A DNA stretch of 64,000 nt from Brevundimonas sp. (lineage in GTDB: Bacteria; Pseudomonadota; Alphaproteobacteria; Caulobacterales; Caulobacteraceae), in the NCBI RefSeq assembly GCF_030704825.1, contig NZ_JAUYNX010000021.1, positions 124,001 through 188,000 of the forward strand, written 5' to 3'. Positions within the stretch are counted from its first letter, which is position 1. Each line of letters starts with the position of its first letter. The position numbers and the translations under genes were made by a program. Under the pieces are notes generated by a model. That model saw only the letters and a list, made by a program, of their open reading frames with translations. It was not told where the DNA came from and ran no database searches. Positions 27,034-37,386 of this stretch are shown piece by piece.

Positions 27034-27954
27034 TCAGCTCTTCAGCCGCGCATCGAGGAAGGCCAGCGCCCGGCGCCAGCCGTCGGCCGCGTCGGCGGCG
27101 CGATAGCTGTCGCGATAGTCGGCGTGGAAGGCGTGCGGCGCGTCCGGATAGACGTGGATGCCGCTGTCGGTCTGGCCGGCGCGTTGCAGGGCGGCGCGCA
27201 TGGCCTCGACGCCGGGCAGGGGAATGCCACGATCCTGGCCGCCGTACAGGCCCAGCACCGGACATTTGAGGTCGTCGGCCAGATCGACCGGCCAGGGCTG
27301 CCCCGAGGCCGTCTGTTCGGGCGTCGCCGTCTCCGGGGGCGCGAGCCGGCCGTACCAGGCCACGCCGGCGTCCAGCACGGCGAAACGGGCGCAGGCCTGC
27401 CACACCACCTTGCCGCCCCAGCAGAAGCCGGTGATCCCGACCTTGTCCGAATCCGCCCACAGCTGCTGGCTGACCCAGTCGAGCGTGGCCGAGACGTCGC
27501 CCATCACCTGCTCATAGCCGGCCGCGCCCACGATCTGCTGCACCCGGGTCATGTCCGACAGGGGCGCCGGGTCCTCGACCCGGTTGAAGAAGGCCGGAGC
27601 GACGGCCGCATAGCCCGCCTTCGCCAGCCGGCGGCAGACGTCGCGGATATATTCGTGGACCCCGAAGATCTCCGACGCGACCACCACGACGGGCCAGGGC
27701 CCGTCGCCCGCGGGCCGGGCCGCAAAGATCGGCAGGGCGAAGCCGTCCGGGGCGGGGATGGTGGTGGTTTCGAGGGTCAGGCCGTCGTCGTCCGTGGTGA
27801 TCGGCGCCGCCTGGCGGGCCAGGGCCGCCGGGGCGTAGCCGGCGAAGGCCAGGCCGCCCAGAACGCCGGACGAGAGGACGCCGGTCGCCAGGGTGCGGCG
27901 GCTGAAGCGGACATCGTCGGGTTCGGGTCCTTCGGGACGGATCAGGGTCGGCAT
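27034..27954 (-). CDS. Exported dienelactone hydrolase family protein
   Basis: A 306-residue alpha/beta hydrolase. The N-terminus is a Tat-like signal (FSRRTLATGVLSSGVLGGLA). The catalytic triad is visible: Cys in GFCWGGKVVW, Asp in GGQDRGIP and His in PHAFHADYR. EIFGVHEYIRDVCRRLAKAG is also family-typical. Closest to carboxymethylenebutenolidase; the real substrate is unknown. ATG 27954 is chosen over 28011 because it begins a plausible export signal. Confidence 0.88.
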   Translation of the reverse strand: MPTLIRPEGPEPDDVRFSRRTLATGVLSSGVLGGLAFAGYAPAALARQAAPITTDDDGLTLETTTIPAPDGFALPIFAARPAGDGPWPVVVVASEIFGVHEYIRDVCRRLAKAGYAAVAPAFFNRVEDPAPLSDMTRVQQIVGAAGYEQVMGDVSATLDWVSQQLWADSDKVGITGFCWGGKVVWQACARFAVLDAGVAWYGRLAPPETATPEQTASGQPWPVDLADDLKCPVLGLYGGQDRGIPLPGVEAMRAALQRAGQTDSGIHVYPDAPHAFHADYRDSYRAADAADGWRRALAFLDARLKS

Positions 27955-28011
27955 CGGCGGCCTCCGGCTTCGAAGGGCCGGACCTTGGCGCGGCCCCGGC
28001 GGGGCGTCCAT

Positions 28012-28647
28012 TCACGATTGCCGTGAAGCTGGCGCGGCCCTTCGCAAGGTCAGGTTGATGCGCCCGCCGCCGGGCACCAGGCTCGACGAACCGGCGATGA
28101 CCCGGTCGATCCCGTGCCGCGCCAGCCGCGCCGGGCCGGTCAGGGCGCAGACGTCTCCCGACGCCAGCCGGACCGGTTTCGTGGCCCCGCCGCCCGCCGC
28201 CCCGATCCGGAACACGGCGGCGTCGCCCAGGGAGACCGAGAGCACCGGCGCGGCCATATCGGCCTCGTCGCGATCCTGATGCAGGCCCATCTTCGCCCCG
28301 TCGCGGTACAGATTGACCAGGCAGGCGTCCGGCGACGGCTCCGACCCCGTCAGCGCGCTCCAGAGGTCCAGCAGGAGCCGCGGGATGGGCGGCCAGGCCT
28401 CCCCCGTGACCGGGTGGGTCGGCTGATAGCGGTAGCCCGCCCGGTCCGACACCCAGCCCAGCGGACCCAGATTGGTCATCAGCACGGAAAAGGGCCGTCC
28501 GCCCGGCGTCACGGGCCGGTAGAAGGGCGCGGCCGCCTCGGCCGCCAGCACCTCGGCCAGCAATCGCGCCTGCTCCGGCGCGGAAAGGGCTCCCGGCCAG
28601 AACCGGAAGCCCTCCATTCCCGTATCGATCTCGCGCGCGGAGCCCAT
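28012..28647 (-). CDS. alkB: AlkB-type alpha-ketoglutarate dioxygenase
   Basis: Repairs alkylated bases by Fe(II)/2-oxoglutarate oxidation. Seen: PFSVLMTNLGPLGW, CLVNLYRDGAKMGLHQDRDE with the iron-binding His-x-Asp, LSVSLGDAAVFRIG, the second His in RHGIDRV and the Arg pair in RINLTLR. About 211 residues from ATG 28647; a TTG at 28680 would add 11. No LexA site precedes it. Confidence 0.9.
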   Translation of the reverse strand: MGSAREIDTGMEGFRFWPGALSAPEQARLLAEVLAAEAAAPFYRPVTPGGRPFSVLMTNLGPLGWVSDRAGYRYQPTHPVTGEAWPPIPRLLLDLWSALTGSEPSPDACLVNLYRDGAKMGLHQDRDEADMAAPVLSVSLGDAAVFRIGAAGGGATKPVRLASGDVCALTGPARLARHGIDRVIAGSSSLVPGGGRINLTLRRAAPASRQS

Positions 28648-28719
28648 GCCCCAAGGTAGGGCGTCCGGCCCGGCGCTCAAGCCGCGAGCGACCGGGTCGT
28701 GGGCGCTGGCGCCCCGAAA

Positions 28720-29124
28720 TCAGCGCGTGTAGTAGTAGTCGGCGATCTGGCACACGTTGACGTTGAAGCGGGTCAGCTCCTGGCCGTTGGTGAAGCGGGC
28801 CTTGAAGTCGTACAGGCAGGCGCCCGAGCCGTCGTCGATGTTCATCATGATGCTCGAGCCGGCGCCCAGGACGTCGCGGCCCAGCATGTCTTCCTGCCAG
28901 CTGTCGACCCGCGAGTCCGAGGCGTAGAAATGGGTCATGGTCCAGCCGGTGTTGTTGTGGATGCGCACCCGGCGGTTCAGGCCGTCGCGCGACTGGGCCG
29001 GCGCCGCGACGGCGGTCCTTTCGGCGGCGACCAGCGGCTCGGCGGCCGTGGCGACGGAGGCGGAAGCGGTTCCCAGGGCCGCCGCGATCAGGGCGGCGCG
29101 GGCAATGGCGGTGAATGTGGTCAC
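28720..29124 (-). CDS. Small secreted protein of an unnamed alphaproteobacterial family
   Basis: A 134-residue protein starting at GTG 29124, preceded by GGGGAGAAA. It has a signal peptide (TAIARAALIAAALGTASASV) and a mature domain with VRIHNNTGWTMTHFYASDS, LGRDVLGAGSSIMMNIDDG, CLYDFKARF and VNVCQIADYYY. The layout, a small beta-sandwich with one disulfide, recurs in secreted proteins of related bacteria, sometimes mis-annotated as argininosuccinate lyase. Function unknown. Confidence 0.75.
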   Translation of the reverse strand: MTTFTAIARAALIAAALGTASASVATAAEPLVAAERTAVAAPAQSRDGLNRRVRIHNNTGWTMTHFYASDSRVDSWQEDMLGRDVLGAGSSIMMNIDDGSGACLYDFKARFTNGQELTRFNVNVCQIADYYYTR

Positions 29125-29430
29125 GTCGGTTTCTCCCCAGCGGCCGGACCGGTTCGGTGCGGCTATGACGGCGTTATGCCATCGTCCGCACGCCGCCGCA
29201 TCTGACGGAGCCTGACGGCTGAATCGCGCCCGCCGGCCATTTGGGCCTTGCGGGCGGGGGGGTGTTTCCCATATCGGCGACAACCGCCGGAAAACCCCGC
29301 AGTTCGTGGGGCTTTGCGGCGACAACCGTACCAACCGACCTGAGACCCTGACACCGGGGGCGGTCACGCGCGGCGCTTCGCTTGAAAAGGCCGCCGCATC
29401 GCCCGCTGAAATGGAGTGAAAGACCTACAC
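29125..29430. other. Intergenic region upstream of dnaK
   Basis: About 300 bases between the secreted-protein gene and dnaK. The frames here are fragments. It holds the likely heat-shock promoter at 29247-29274 and GGAG ahead of the dnaK start. Nothing else stands out. Confidence 0.6.
29247..29274 (+). promoter_or_regulatory. Predicted sigma-32 heat-shock promoter of dnaK
   Basis: CTTGCGG (29247-29253), 13 bases, TCCCATAT (29267-29274). This is close to the CTTGAAA-N13-CCCCATNT consensus of heat-shock promoters, and dnaK is sigma-32-dependent in Caulobacter. The transcript would start about 150 bases before the dnaK ATG. A second CTTGAA at 29390 region lacks a good -10. Confidence 0.6.
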
Positions 29431-31335
<1,905 letters not shown>

Positions 31336-31360
31336 GCCACACCGCGCCCGGAATCACCAT

Positions 31361-31394
31361 GGCCCCGCTTGTCTCGCGACGGGCGGGGCCGTTT
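31361..31394 (+). terminator. Hairpin between dnaK and dnaJ
   Basis: GGCCCCGC (31361-31368) pairs with GCGGGGCC (31383-31390) around a 14-base loop, followed by GTTTC. The T-run is weak, so this may be a partial terminator that lowers dnaJ expression relative to dnaK. Confidence 0.55.
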
Positions 31395-31508
31395 CATGAA
31401 ACTTGCATCATCGCACCGGGCGCCCATGTCAGCCCGGTCAGCCGATACGGACAGCCGCCCGGCAAGAGGCGCGGTCCGGAACGGCAAGGGTAAGAGGACG
31501 AACGCCGG

Positions 31509-32699
31509 ATGGCGACGCGTGACTATTACGAAATCCTCGAGGTCGAACGGACCATCGACGCCGCCGGACTGAAGGCGGCCTATCGCAAGCTGGCCATGAA
31601 GCACCACCCCGACCGCAACGGCGGGTGCGACGATTCCATGGCCCGGTTCAAGGAAATCTCCGAAGCCTATTCGGTGCTGTCGGACGACCAGAAGCGGGCC
31701 GCCTACGACCGCTTCGGCCACGCCGGCGTCAACGGCGGCGGGGGCGGCAACCCCTTCGGCCAGGGGCAGGGCTTCGCCGACGTCAACGACATCTTCTCCC
31801 AGGTCTTCGGCGAGGCGTTCGGCGACGTCTTCGGCGGCCGTCAGGGCGGCGGCGCCCGCCAGCACGGCCCCCGGCGCGGCTCGGACCTCCGCTACGACCT
31901 CGAGATCACGCTGGAGCAGGCCTACAAGGGCGCCGACGTCGAGATCGCCGTGCCCACCACCGCCACCTGTGAGACCTGCGAGGGAAGCGGAGCGCGCCAG
32001 GGCGCCAAGCCGACCACCTGCGCCACCTGCCAGGGCGCGGGCCGCGTGCGGTCCGCCAACGGCTTCTTCCAGGTGGAGCGCACCTGCCCCCATTGCGGCG
32101 GCGCCGGCACCCGCCTGCCTCCGGCCGACACCTGCGCCAGCTGCGCCGGCCACGGCCAGGTGCGCAAGAACCGCAAGCTCCAGCTCAAGGTTCCGGCCGG
32201 GGTCGACGACGGCTCGCGCATCCGCCTGTCGGGCGAGGGCGACGCCGGCCAGCGCGGCGGGCCGCGCGGCGACCTGTACGTCTTCCTGTCGGTGACGCCG
32301 CACGAACTGTTCGAGCGCGACAACCTGGACCTTCTGGTCACCGTGCCCGTGCCCATGACCACCGCGGCCCTGGGCGGCGAGATCGACGCCCCCTGCCTGA
32401 CCTCCGAGGCCTGCGATGGCCGCTGCAGGGCCCCCGTCAGCGTCCCGGCCGGCTCCCAGACGGGCAAGACGGTGCGCATCAAGGGCAAGGGCATGCCGCA
32501 CCTCAGCGGCAAGAACCGCGGCGATCTGGTGGTCGAACTGTTCGTCGAGACCCCGACCGAGCTGACGGCGCACCAGAAGGAACTGCTGCAGGAGCTGGCG
32601 GCCTCGCTGGGCGAGAGCCAGACCCCGCGCAACTCGTCCTTCGCCGGCAAGGCCAAACGCTTCTGGGCCGACATCCTGGGCGCGGAGGCGCCGCAGTAG
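31509..32699 (+). CDS. dnaJ: Chaperone protein DnaJ (Hsp40)
   Basis: Delivers substrates to DnaK and stimulates its ATPase. The 396 residues have a J domain with HHPDR, a Gly/Phe-rich linker, four zinc-finger repeats ([32 protein letters not shown]) and C-terminal substrate domains. Odd: after GGEIDAP comes [11 protein letters not shown] (Cys296, 302 and 306), a short cysteine-bearing insertion absent from E. coli DnaJ. Follows dnaK with a hairpin between. Confidence 0.96.
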   Translation: MATRDYYEILEVERTIDAAGLKAAYRKLAMKHHPDRNGGCDDSMARFKEISEAYSVLSDDQKRAAYDRFGHAGVNGGGGGNPFGQGQGFADVNDIFSQVFGEAFGDVFGGRQGGGARQHGPRRGSDLRYDLEITLEQAYKGADVEIAVPTTATCETCEGSGARQGAKPTTCATCQGAGRVRSANGFFQVERTCPHCGGAGTRLPPADTCASCAGHGQVRKNRKLQLKVPAGVDDGSRIRLSGEGDAGQRGGPRGDLYVFLSVTPHELFERDNLDLLVTVPVPMTTAALGGEIDAPCLTSEACDGRCRAPVSVPAGSQTGKTVRIKGKGMPHLSGKNRGDLVVELFVETPTELTAHQKELLQELAASLGESQTPRNSSFAGKAKRFWADILGAEAPQ

Positions 32700-32771
32700 A
32701 GGTCCGGCGACCTGAGGATGACGCTGCGCGCGAAAGCCGTCACACTATCCGCGAACTGACAGGGGTCTGAG

Positions 32772-33521
32772 TTGAGCGTCATCTTCCACGCCGGCATCTC
32801 CGGCGCGCGCGGCCGGATGGGCCGGGCCGTCTCGACGGCGCTGGACGCCCGCGAGGACGTCGTCGTCGCCGCCCGGTTCGACCGCGGCGAGACGCCCGAC
32901 CTGTCGCTGTGCGACGTGATCATCGACTTCTCGACCCCGGACGCCTCGGTCGAACTGGCCCGGGCCTGCGCCGCCCGCGGCGGACCGGCGCTGGTCATCG
33001 GCTCGACCGGCCTGACCCCCGAACAGGACGCCGAAATCCTCGCGGCGGCGGAAAGGATCGCCATCGTCCGCAGCGGAAACTTCTCGCTCGGCGTCAACAT
33101 TCTTATCGGCCTCGTGGAGCACGCCGCCCAGCGGCTGGACGCCGCCGACTGGGACATCGAGGTGCTGGAGACCCATCATCGCAAGAAGGCCGACGCCCCC
33201 TCGGGCACGGCCCTGATGCTGGGCGAGGCCGCCGCCAGCGGCCGCGGCGAGGATCTGGCCGATGTGCGCAGCGCCCCGTACGACGGCATCACCGGGGAGC
33301 GGGCCCCGGGCCGGATCGGCTTCGCCTCCCTGCGCGCCGGCGGGGTCATCGGCGAGCACACCGTCCTGTTCGCCTCCGAGGACGAGACCCTGACGCTCAG
33401 CCATTCGGCCATCGACCGCTCGCTGTTCGCCAAGGGCGCCGTCGCCGCCGCCGCCTGGGTCCGCGGCCGCAAGCCCGGCCTCTACGACATGCAGGACGTG
33501 CTGGGTTTCCGGCAGGCCTGA
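32772..33521 (+). CDS. dapB: 4-hydroxy-tetrahydrodipicolinate reductase
   Basis: Second step of the lysine/diaminopimelate branch, supplying peptidoglycan. The 249 residues start at TTG 32772 and show GISGARGRMGRAV (nucleotide binding), VIIDFSTPDAS, GSTGLTPEQ and the catalytic HHRKKADAPSGTAL. Length is slightly short but normal for alphaproteobacteria. It follows dnaJ as in Caulobacter. Confidence 0.95.
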   Translation: MSVIFHAGISGARGRMGRAVSTALDAREDVVVAARFDRGETPDLSLCDVIIDFSTPDASVELARACAARGGPALVIGSTGLTPEQDAEILAAAERIAIVRSGNFSLGVNILIGLVEHAAQRLDAADWDIEVLETHHRKKADAPSGTALMLGEAAASGRGEDLADVRSAPYDGITGERAPGRIGFASLRAGGVIGEHTVLFASEDETLTLSHSAIDRSLFAKGAVAAAAWVRGRKPGLYDMQDVLGFRQA

Positions 33522-33539
33522 CGGCTCGCCCGGGCGCTA

Positions 33540-33570
33540 ATGCTCGCGACGCGGTCGCTCGCTGCCTGAG
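33540..33570. repeat. Short dispersed repeat, copy 2
   Basis: Matches 7447-7477 at 26 of 31 positions (begins ATGCTCGC). Lies just after dapB and next to the larger repeat at 33601. Confidence 0.4.
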
Positions 33571-33600
33571 CGCCGATTTTCTGCCTCGCGTGGCAAGGCT

Positions 33601-33669
33601 GCGCGAAGCGCCAGGCCGCGTCGGGTCGGGTCGGGTCGGGAGGTCCCGAAGGGCCGACGACCGCGGCCC
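33601..33669. repeat. Dispersed repeat with dyad core, copy A
   Basis: Begins GCGCGAAGCGCCAGGCCGC, continues with four GTCGG units (33620-33639), and has a core (33633-33654) identical over 22 bases to 48036-48057. The core contains the perfect dyad TCGGGA-GG-TCCCGA. It lies between dapB and a convergent membrane gene, so it may act as a bidirectional terminator. Confidence 0.65.
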
Positions 33670-33694
33670 AACAAGGAACCCGAGGCTCCGGTCC

Positions 33695-34060
33695 TCAGTG
33701 CGCGTGTTTGCGGTGGCCGTGCCCGCGACCGACGAACAGCGACTTGATGAAGAACATCACCGCGATGACCACGGCGAAGCCGAGGAACAGCGCCAGCACG
33801 GTCATCCAGAAGCCCAGCGTCAGCAGCGGCGGCATCGCGAAGGCGCCGCCATCCAGCATCGGGCGCAGCAGGCCGACGAGGATGAAGACGAAGGCCGCCC
33901 CCAGCGACGTGGCCCACAGCCGGTTCCACGCCGGCATCATGAAGGTCGCGATCACCGCGATGAGCAGGCCCGTGACCTGATTGATGGTGTCGAACCCGCC
34001 CTGGGCCAGGCCGAACAGGCCGGTCAGAAACGCGCCGATCGAATCGAACAGGGACTCCAT
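33695..34060 (-). CDS. Small membrane protein with His-rich C-terminus
   Basis: A 121-residue protein with three predicted membrane helices (TGLLIAVIATFMM, SLGAAFVFILVGLL, and MTVLALFLGFAVVIAVMFFI) and a C-terminal GRGHGHRKHAH that could bind metal. I do not recognise the family. It is downstream of dut on the same strand, about 70 bases away, in a likely coaBC-dut-this order. Confidence 0.65.
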   Translation of the reverse strand: MESLFDSIGAFLTGLFGLAQGGFDTINQVTGLLIAVIATFMMPAWNRLWATSLGAAFVFILVGLLRPMLDGGAFAMPPLLTLGFWMTVLALFLGFAVVIAVMFFIKSLFVGRGHGHRKHAH

Positions 34061-34132
34061 ACGCCGACCTCCTTGATACGGCCGAGCTTGGCCGGAAGCA
34101 GGGTTAACGCGCTTGGCGGCGAATGGCTCCGC

Positions 34133-34582
34133 TTAACGTCCGGTCGAGCCGAAGCCGCCCGCCCCGCGCGCGGTTTCGTCCAGCGTCCCGACCTCGACCA
34201 TGGCCGCCTGCTCGTGCCGGGCGATGACCATCTGGGCGATGCGTTCGCCGCGGCGGATGACGAACGGCTCCTGTCCATGGTTGATCAGGATGACCCCGAC
34301 CTCGCCGCGATAGTCGCTGTCGATGGTGCCGGGCGAATTCAGGCAGGTCAGGCCGTGTTTCAGCGCCAGCCCCGAGCGGGGCCGCACCTGGGCCTCGAAA
34401 CCCGGCTCCAGGGCGATCTTCAGCCCCGTCGGCACCAGTGTCCGCGCGCCGGGCGCCAGCGTCAGCGGCGCGTCGTCGGCGACCGCCGCGCGCAGGTCCA
34501 TCCCGGCCGAGCCCCCGGTCTCATAGGCCGGCAGGGGCAAACCCTCGGCATGGGGCAGGCGTTCGACGCGGACGGTGGTCAT
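34133..34582 (-). CDS. dut: Deoxyuridine 5'-triphosphate nucleotidohydrolase
   Basis: Hydrolyses dUTP to dUMP, keeping uracil out of DNA and feeding dTMP synthesis. All five trimeric dUTPase motifs are visible in 149 residues: [45 protein letters not shown] and the C-terminal [15 protein letters not shown] 34582 starts the family. It follows coaBC after 119 structured bases and may share the LexA-boxed promoter upstream of coaBC. Confidence 0.96.
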   Translation of the reverse strand: MTTVRVERLPHAEGLPLPAYETGGSAGMDLRAAVADDAPLTLAPGARTLVPTGLKIALEPGFEAQVRPRSGLALKHGLTCLNSPGTIDSDYRGEVGVILINHGQEPFVIRRGERIAQMVIARHEQAAMVEVGTLDETARGAGGFGSTGR

Positions 34583-34614
34583 GGCTTTCCCTGGCGGTGC
34601 GATGTGTCGGCTGT

Positions 34615-34686
34615 CCAGCTTATCGCCCTTGTCGCGACCCGGATGCATCGGTTGTCGCGTACCGATTGTCGTTGTGGATAAGCTGG
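34615..34686 (-). promoter_or_regulatory. Structured coaBC-dut spacer with a consensus DnaA box
   Basis: CCAGCTTATC (34615-34624) and GATAAGCTGG (34677-34686) are perfect inverse copies. Inside, ATCGGT (34647-34652) faces ACCGAT (34661-34666). TGTGGATAA (34673-34681) is an exact inverse of the DnaA box TTATCCACA. In RNA this could fold into a long stem between the two genes. Whether DnaA binds is unknown. Confidence 0.5.
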
Positions 34687-34701
34687 GGAAAACCCGCGGC
34701 T

Positions 34702-35928
34702 TCAAGCTTTGAAATGGGCGGCGATGCGGGCGGCCAGCTTCCTCGCCACCTCGGCCTTGGACTGGCGCGGCCAGCTTTCCGCTGAACCGTCCTTGGTGAA
34801 CAGGGTCACCGTATTGCCGTCGGCGCCGAAGACGTCGTCGGACACGTCGTTGCCGACGATCCAGTCGCAGCCCTTGCGCGACAGCTTGGCCCGGGCGTTG
34901 GCCTCCAGGTCCGTGGTCTCGGCGGCGAAGCCGACCACCAGTTTCGGCCGCTTCTTCCCGGGCGCGGAGACGCCGGCGAGGATGTCGGGATTCTCGATCA
35001 GGGCCAGGGACGGCGGGCCCCCGGGGGCCTTCTTGATCTTGCCCGAGGCCACGCCGTCGACGCGCCAGTCGGCCACGGCGGCGCTCATCACCGCGATATC
35101 CGCGGGCAGGGCGGCCTCGACCGCGTCCTTCATCTCGCGCGCCGTCTCGACCCACACGCGCTCGACGCCCGCGGGGGCGGCCAGGGCCACCGGCCCCGAC
35201 ACCAGCGTCACCCGCGCCCCCAGCTGGGCCAGCGCTTCGGCGATGGCATAGCCCTGCTTGCCGCTGGAGCGGTTGGTCAGGCCGCGCACCGGGTCGATCG
35301 GCTCGAAGGTCGGTCCGGCGGTGACCACCGCCCTTCGTCCCGCCAGCGGCCGGCCGTCGGGGCCCGCCAGCAGCCCCCCGATCGCTTCCATGATCGCCGC
35401 CGGCTCGGCCATCCGGCCCGGGCCGAACTCGCCGCAGGCCATCTCGCCCTCGTCAGGCCCGACCACGGCCGCGCCGTGAAAGCCGTCGAAGCCCTTCAGA
35501 CGCTCGACATTGGCCTGCACCGCCGGGTGCAGCCACATCCGCACATTCATCGCCGGGGCCAGCAGCACCCGCTTGTCGGTGGCCAGGAGGGTGGTCGAGG
35601 CCAGGTCGTCGGCCAGGCCGTTGGCCGCCTTGGCGATCAGTCCCGCCGTCGCCGGCGCGACCACGACCAGGTCGGCCCAGCGCGACAGCTCGATATGGCC
35701 CATGGCCGTCTCGTCCCCGGGCATGAACAGGGCCTGACGCACCGGATGGCCGGTCAGGGCGGCCAGCGACATCGGCGTCACGAACTCGGCCCCCGCCGCC
35801 GTCAGCACGCTCATGACGTCGGCCCCGGCCTTCTTCAGCAGCCGCGTCAGCTCCAGCGTCTTGTAGGCGGCGATGCCGCCGCCGACGATCAGCAGGATCT
35901 TGCGTCCGGACAGGGCGGCGGTGGTCAT
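34702..35928 (-). CDS. coaBC: Bifunctional phosphopantothenoylcysteine decarboxylase/synthetase
   Basis: Makes 4'-phosphopantetheine for coenzyme A. The 408 residues have the flavin-binding CoaC half ([28 protein letters not shown]) and the CoaB half ([20 protein letters not shown], then [14 protein letters not shown] and VVGFAAET). Usual length. Start at ATG 35928, 54 bases from a LexA box. coaBC-dut adjacency is common in bacteria. Confidence 0.96.
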   Translation of the reverse strand: MTTAALSGRKILLIVGGGIAAYKTLELTRLLKKAGADVMSVLTAAGAEFVTPMSLAALTGHPVRQALFMPGDETAMGHIELSRWADLVVVAPATAGLIAKAANGLADDLASTTLLATDKRVLLAPAMNVRMWLHPAVQANVERLKGFDGFHGAAVVGPDEGEMACGEFGPGRMAEPAAIMEAIGGLLAGPDGRPLAGRRAVVTAGPTFEPIDPVRGLTNRSSGKQGYAIAEALAQLGARVTLVSGPVALAAPAGVERVWVETAREMKDAVEAALPADIAVMSAAVADWRVDGVASGKIKKAPGGPPSLALIENPDILAGVSAPGKKRPKLVVGFAAETTDLEANARAKLSRKGCDWIVGNDVSDDVFGADGNTVTLFTKDGSAESWPRQSKAEVARKLAARIAAHFKA

Positions 35929-35982
35929 GCCGCTGATCTAGCGATGCGGCCCGGCGACGTCGAGAGGAACCGGCCCCAACTG

Positions 35983-35997
35983 GAACATTGCAGGAAC
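35983..35997. promoter_or_regulatory. LexA (SOS) box upstream of coaBC
   Basis: GAAC-N7-GAAC (35983-35986 and 35994-35997), exact to the alphaproteobacterial SOS site. It is 54 bases upstream of coaBC. Five bases further right the IS target duplication begins. Without the element the site would also be 53 bases upstream of the lipoprotein gene now at 38382. Confidence 0.75.
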
Positions 35998-36002
35998 ATA
36001 TG

Positions 36003-36010
36003 ACCTGTGG
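36003..36010. repeat. Left target-site duplication of IS1595 element
   Basis: ACCTGTGG, identical to 38334-38341. An 8-bp duplication is the size expected for IS1595-family insertion. Confidence 0.9.
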
Positions 36011-36101
36011 GGAATGTATCCCCTGTGAACATGTACGATGATTCTTGTTCGCCTAAACAGGCGCTTAGGCCATGATCGCCGCGATCATTGCGGCGCTGGC
36101 G

Positions 36102-36959
36102 CTAGGTGGCGGTGTTGTGCCGACCCATGTGGGGGTAGTGGACGTTGATCGGATTTCGATTGCTGATCATTCGCGCCGGATTGCCGCGAATGATCACACG
36201 GAAGAAAAACCGTGTCTCCCGCTGAGGAGTCCAACGAAATACATCTCGATATCGGACGCTTCCCCAGAGATAGACAAAGGTCTGTTCCGTGGTGCTCGCC
36301 AGCAAATCTTCGCCGCTGATGAAGGCGTGGACGGAATAGCAATCCCCACCCTTCGGGTGGATGGTCGTGTGGCCCTCGGTGTGTTCTTCCAGATGAAAGT
36401 CGGCTGGGGCCTTATGGTCCAGCACAACCGACTGTATCGAGACGGAGGCGAAGCGGGCCGGGGTCGATCCTCGGTTTTCCCAGACGGCGCGGAAAGCGTG
36501 GCGCGCGCGCTTAGCCTTGGGGTCCCACTGAAGCTCATGGTCAATCTTGGCCAGCACCACGTAGGCCCGCAGCTCGCGCTGCTTGGAGTCCCGCGTTTCG
36601 AGGATCGACCACGCGATCAGAATGGTACCCAGAAAGCTGAGGGAAGCAGCGAACCACGCCGGCCCGATTTGTTTTTCGGCGGCGTCCGCAGCCCGTACTT
36701 GGGCCTCCAAGTCTTGGGCCTCGTGCTCGTCGGATGCGGCCTCGCGTTCGCCACCGTGCTTGGCATCCGCCGGGCTCTGGACAATCGTAACCTCAAGCGG
36801 GTCATTTGGGCCGGATTCTCGGTTGCCAGCTTGGTTGCTGGCCTGACTTTGTATGGCTGGGCTGCGGTCGGGCACCCGCTGCGGTTCTGGGGATTGCTGT
36901 GAGCCCCCCAGGGCGACTGCCAAGACAACGCCGCAGATGATCTGTAAAACCCGCCCCAT
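36102..36959 (-). CDS. IS passenger: predicted membrane-anchored protein of unknown function
   Basis: A 285-residue protein with an N-terminal hydrophobic segment (LQIICGVVLAVALGG), a low-complexity Gln/Ala/Glu region, a membrane helix (WFAASLSFLGTILIAWSILE) and a C-terminal beta-rich domain beginning RELRAYVVLAKIDHELQW with FRAVWENRGSTPARFASVSI. Proteins with this membrane-plus-RAYV/NxGxTPA layout are frequent unassigned neighbours of mobile elements. It lies wholly inside the IS, reading toward the left end. It has no clear ribosome binding site at 36959, so the start is uncertain. Confidence 0.7.
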   Translation of the reverse strand: MGRVLQIICGVVLAVALGGSQQSPEPQRVPDRSPAIQSQASNQAGNRESGPNDPLEVTIVQSPADAKHGGEREAASDEHEAQDLEAQVRAADAAEKQIGPAWFAASLSFLGTILIAWSILETRDSKQRELRAYVVLAKIDHELQWDPKAKRARHAFRAVWENRGSTPARFASVSIQSVVLDHKAPADFHLEEHTEGHTTIHPKGGDCYSVHAFISGEDLLASTTEQTFVYLWGSVRYRDVFRWTPQRETRFFFRVIIRGNPARMISNRNPINVHYPHMGRHNTAT

Positions 36960-36972
36960 GGAGGCGATCTAG

Positions 36973-37101
36973 ATGCCAGAAACCGACGACACGCAACGCT
37001 TCGACCGTCTGCTGGACGCGATGGTCAACAAGCCGCCGCTGGACGTGAAGCCGAAGGACGAGCCGGGCGAGGAAGATCTTCGCGAGGACGAAGCCGACTG
37101 A
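36973..37101 (+). CDS. IS passenger: small acidic protein (42 aa)
   Basis: Reads MPETDDTQRFDRLLDAMVNK, then PPLDVKPKDEP and an acidic tail. Small proteins with a TxRFDxxLxAMxxxPP pattern occur as short frames in other mobile elements; function unknown. Supported by GGAGG 9 bases upstream of the ATG. It diverges from the membrane passenger (13 bases apart) and points toward the transposase. A GGCGGTCCGG/CCGAACCGCC hairpin follows at 37145-37173, perhaps its terminator. Confidence 0.55.
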   Translation: MPETDDTQRFDRLLDAMVNKPPLDVKPKDEPGEEDLREDEAD

Positions 37102-37386
37102 CGGAACATGGACACGGCTAATTCGCTGTGTCAGACAAGCGAAAGGCGGTCCGGCCTTTCGACCGAACCGCCCCCGTGATGCCGCAAGCGATGTAGCGAC
37201 TGCCAGCCCAAACGACCGTGCGAGGGTCGAGAGGGCCGCCCTACAACCCCGACGAATCGGGGGTGAACGTGCGCAACCATTAATTCAGGCGAATCACCCG
37301 GACGCGAGTCCGATTGCGATCACTTACTGTCCGAATCACCCGCTTGGCGGGGGATGGGGCTGGGGACAGACCGCGACGCGGGCCAA
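37102..37386. other. Non-coding stretch inside the IS
   Basis: About 285 bases between the small passenger and the transposase end. It holds the GGCGGTCCGG...CCGAACCGCC hairpin at 37145-37173 and a short CCCCGAC/ATCGGGGG hairpin near 37240. I see no gene. Confidence 0.5.

Noticed and set aside
33620-33639. Four GTCGG tandem units considered as a CRISPR or minisatellite
   Set aside because: Too short, with no spacers; it is the variable middle of a dispersed repeat.
34791-34816. GAAC...GAAC inside coaBC considered as a LexA box
   Set aside because: Spacing is 10 bases and it is within the coding sequence.
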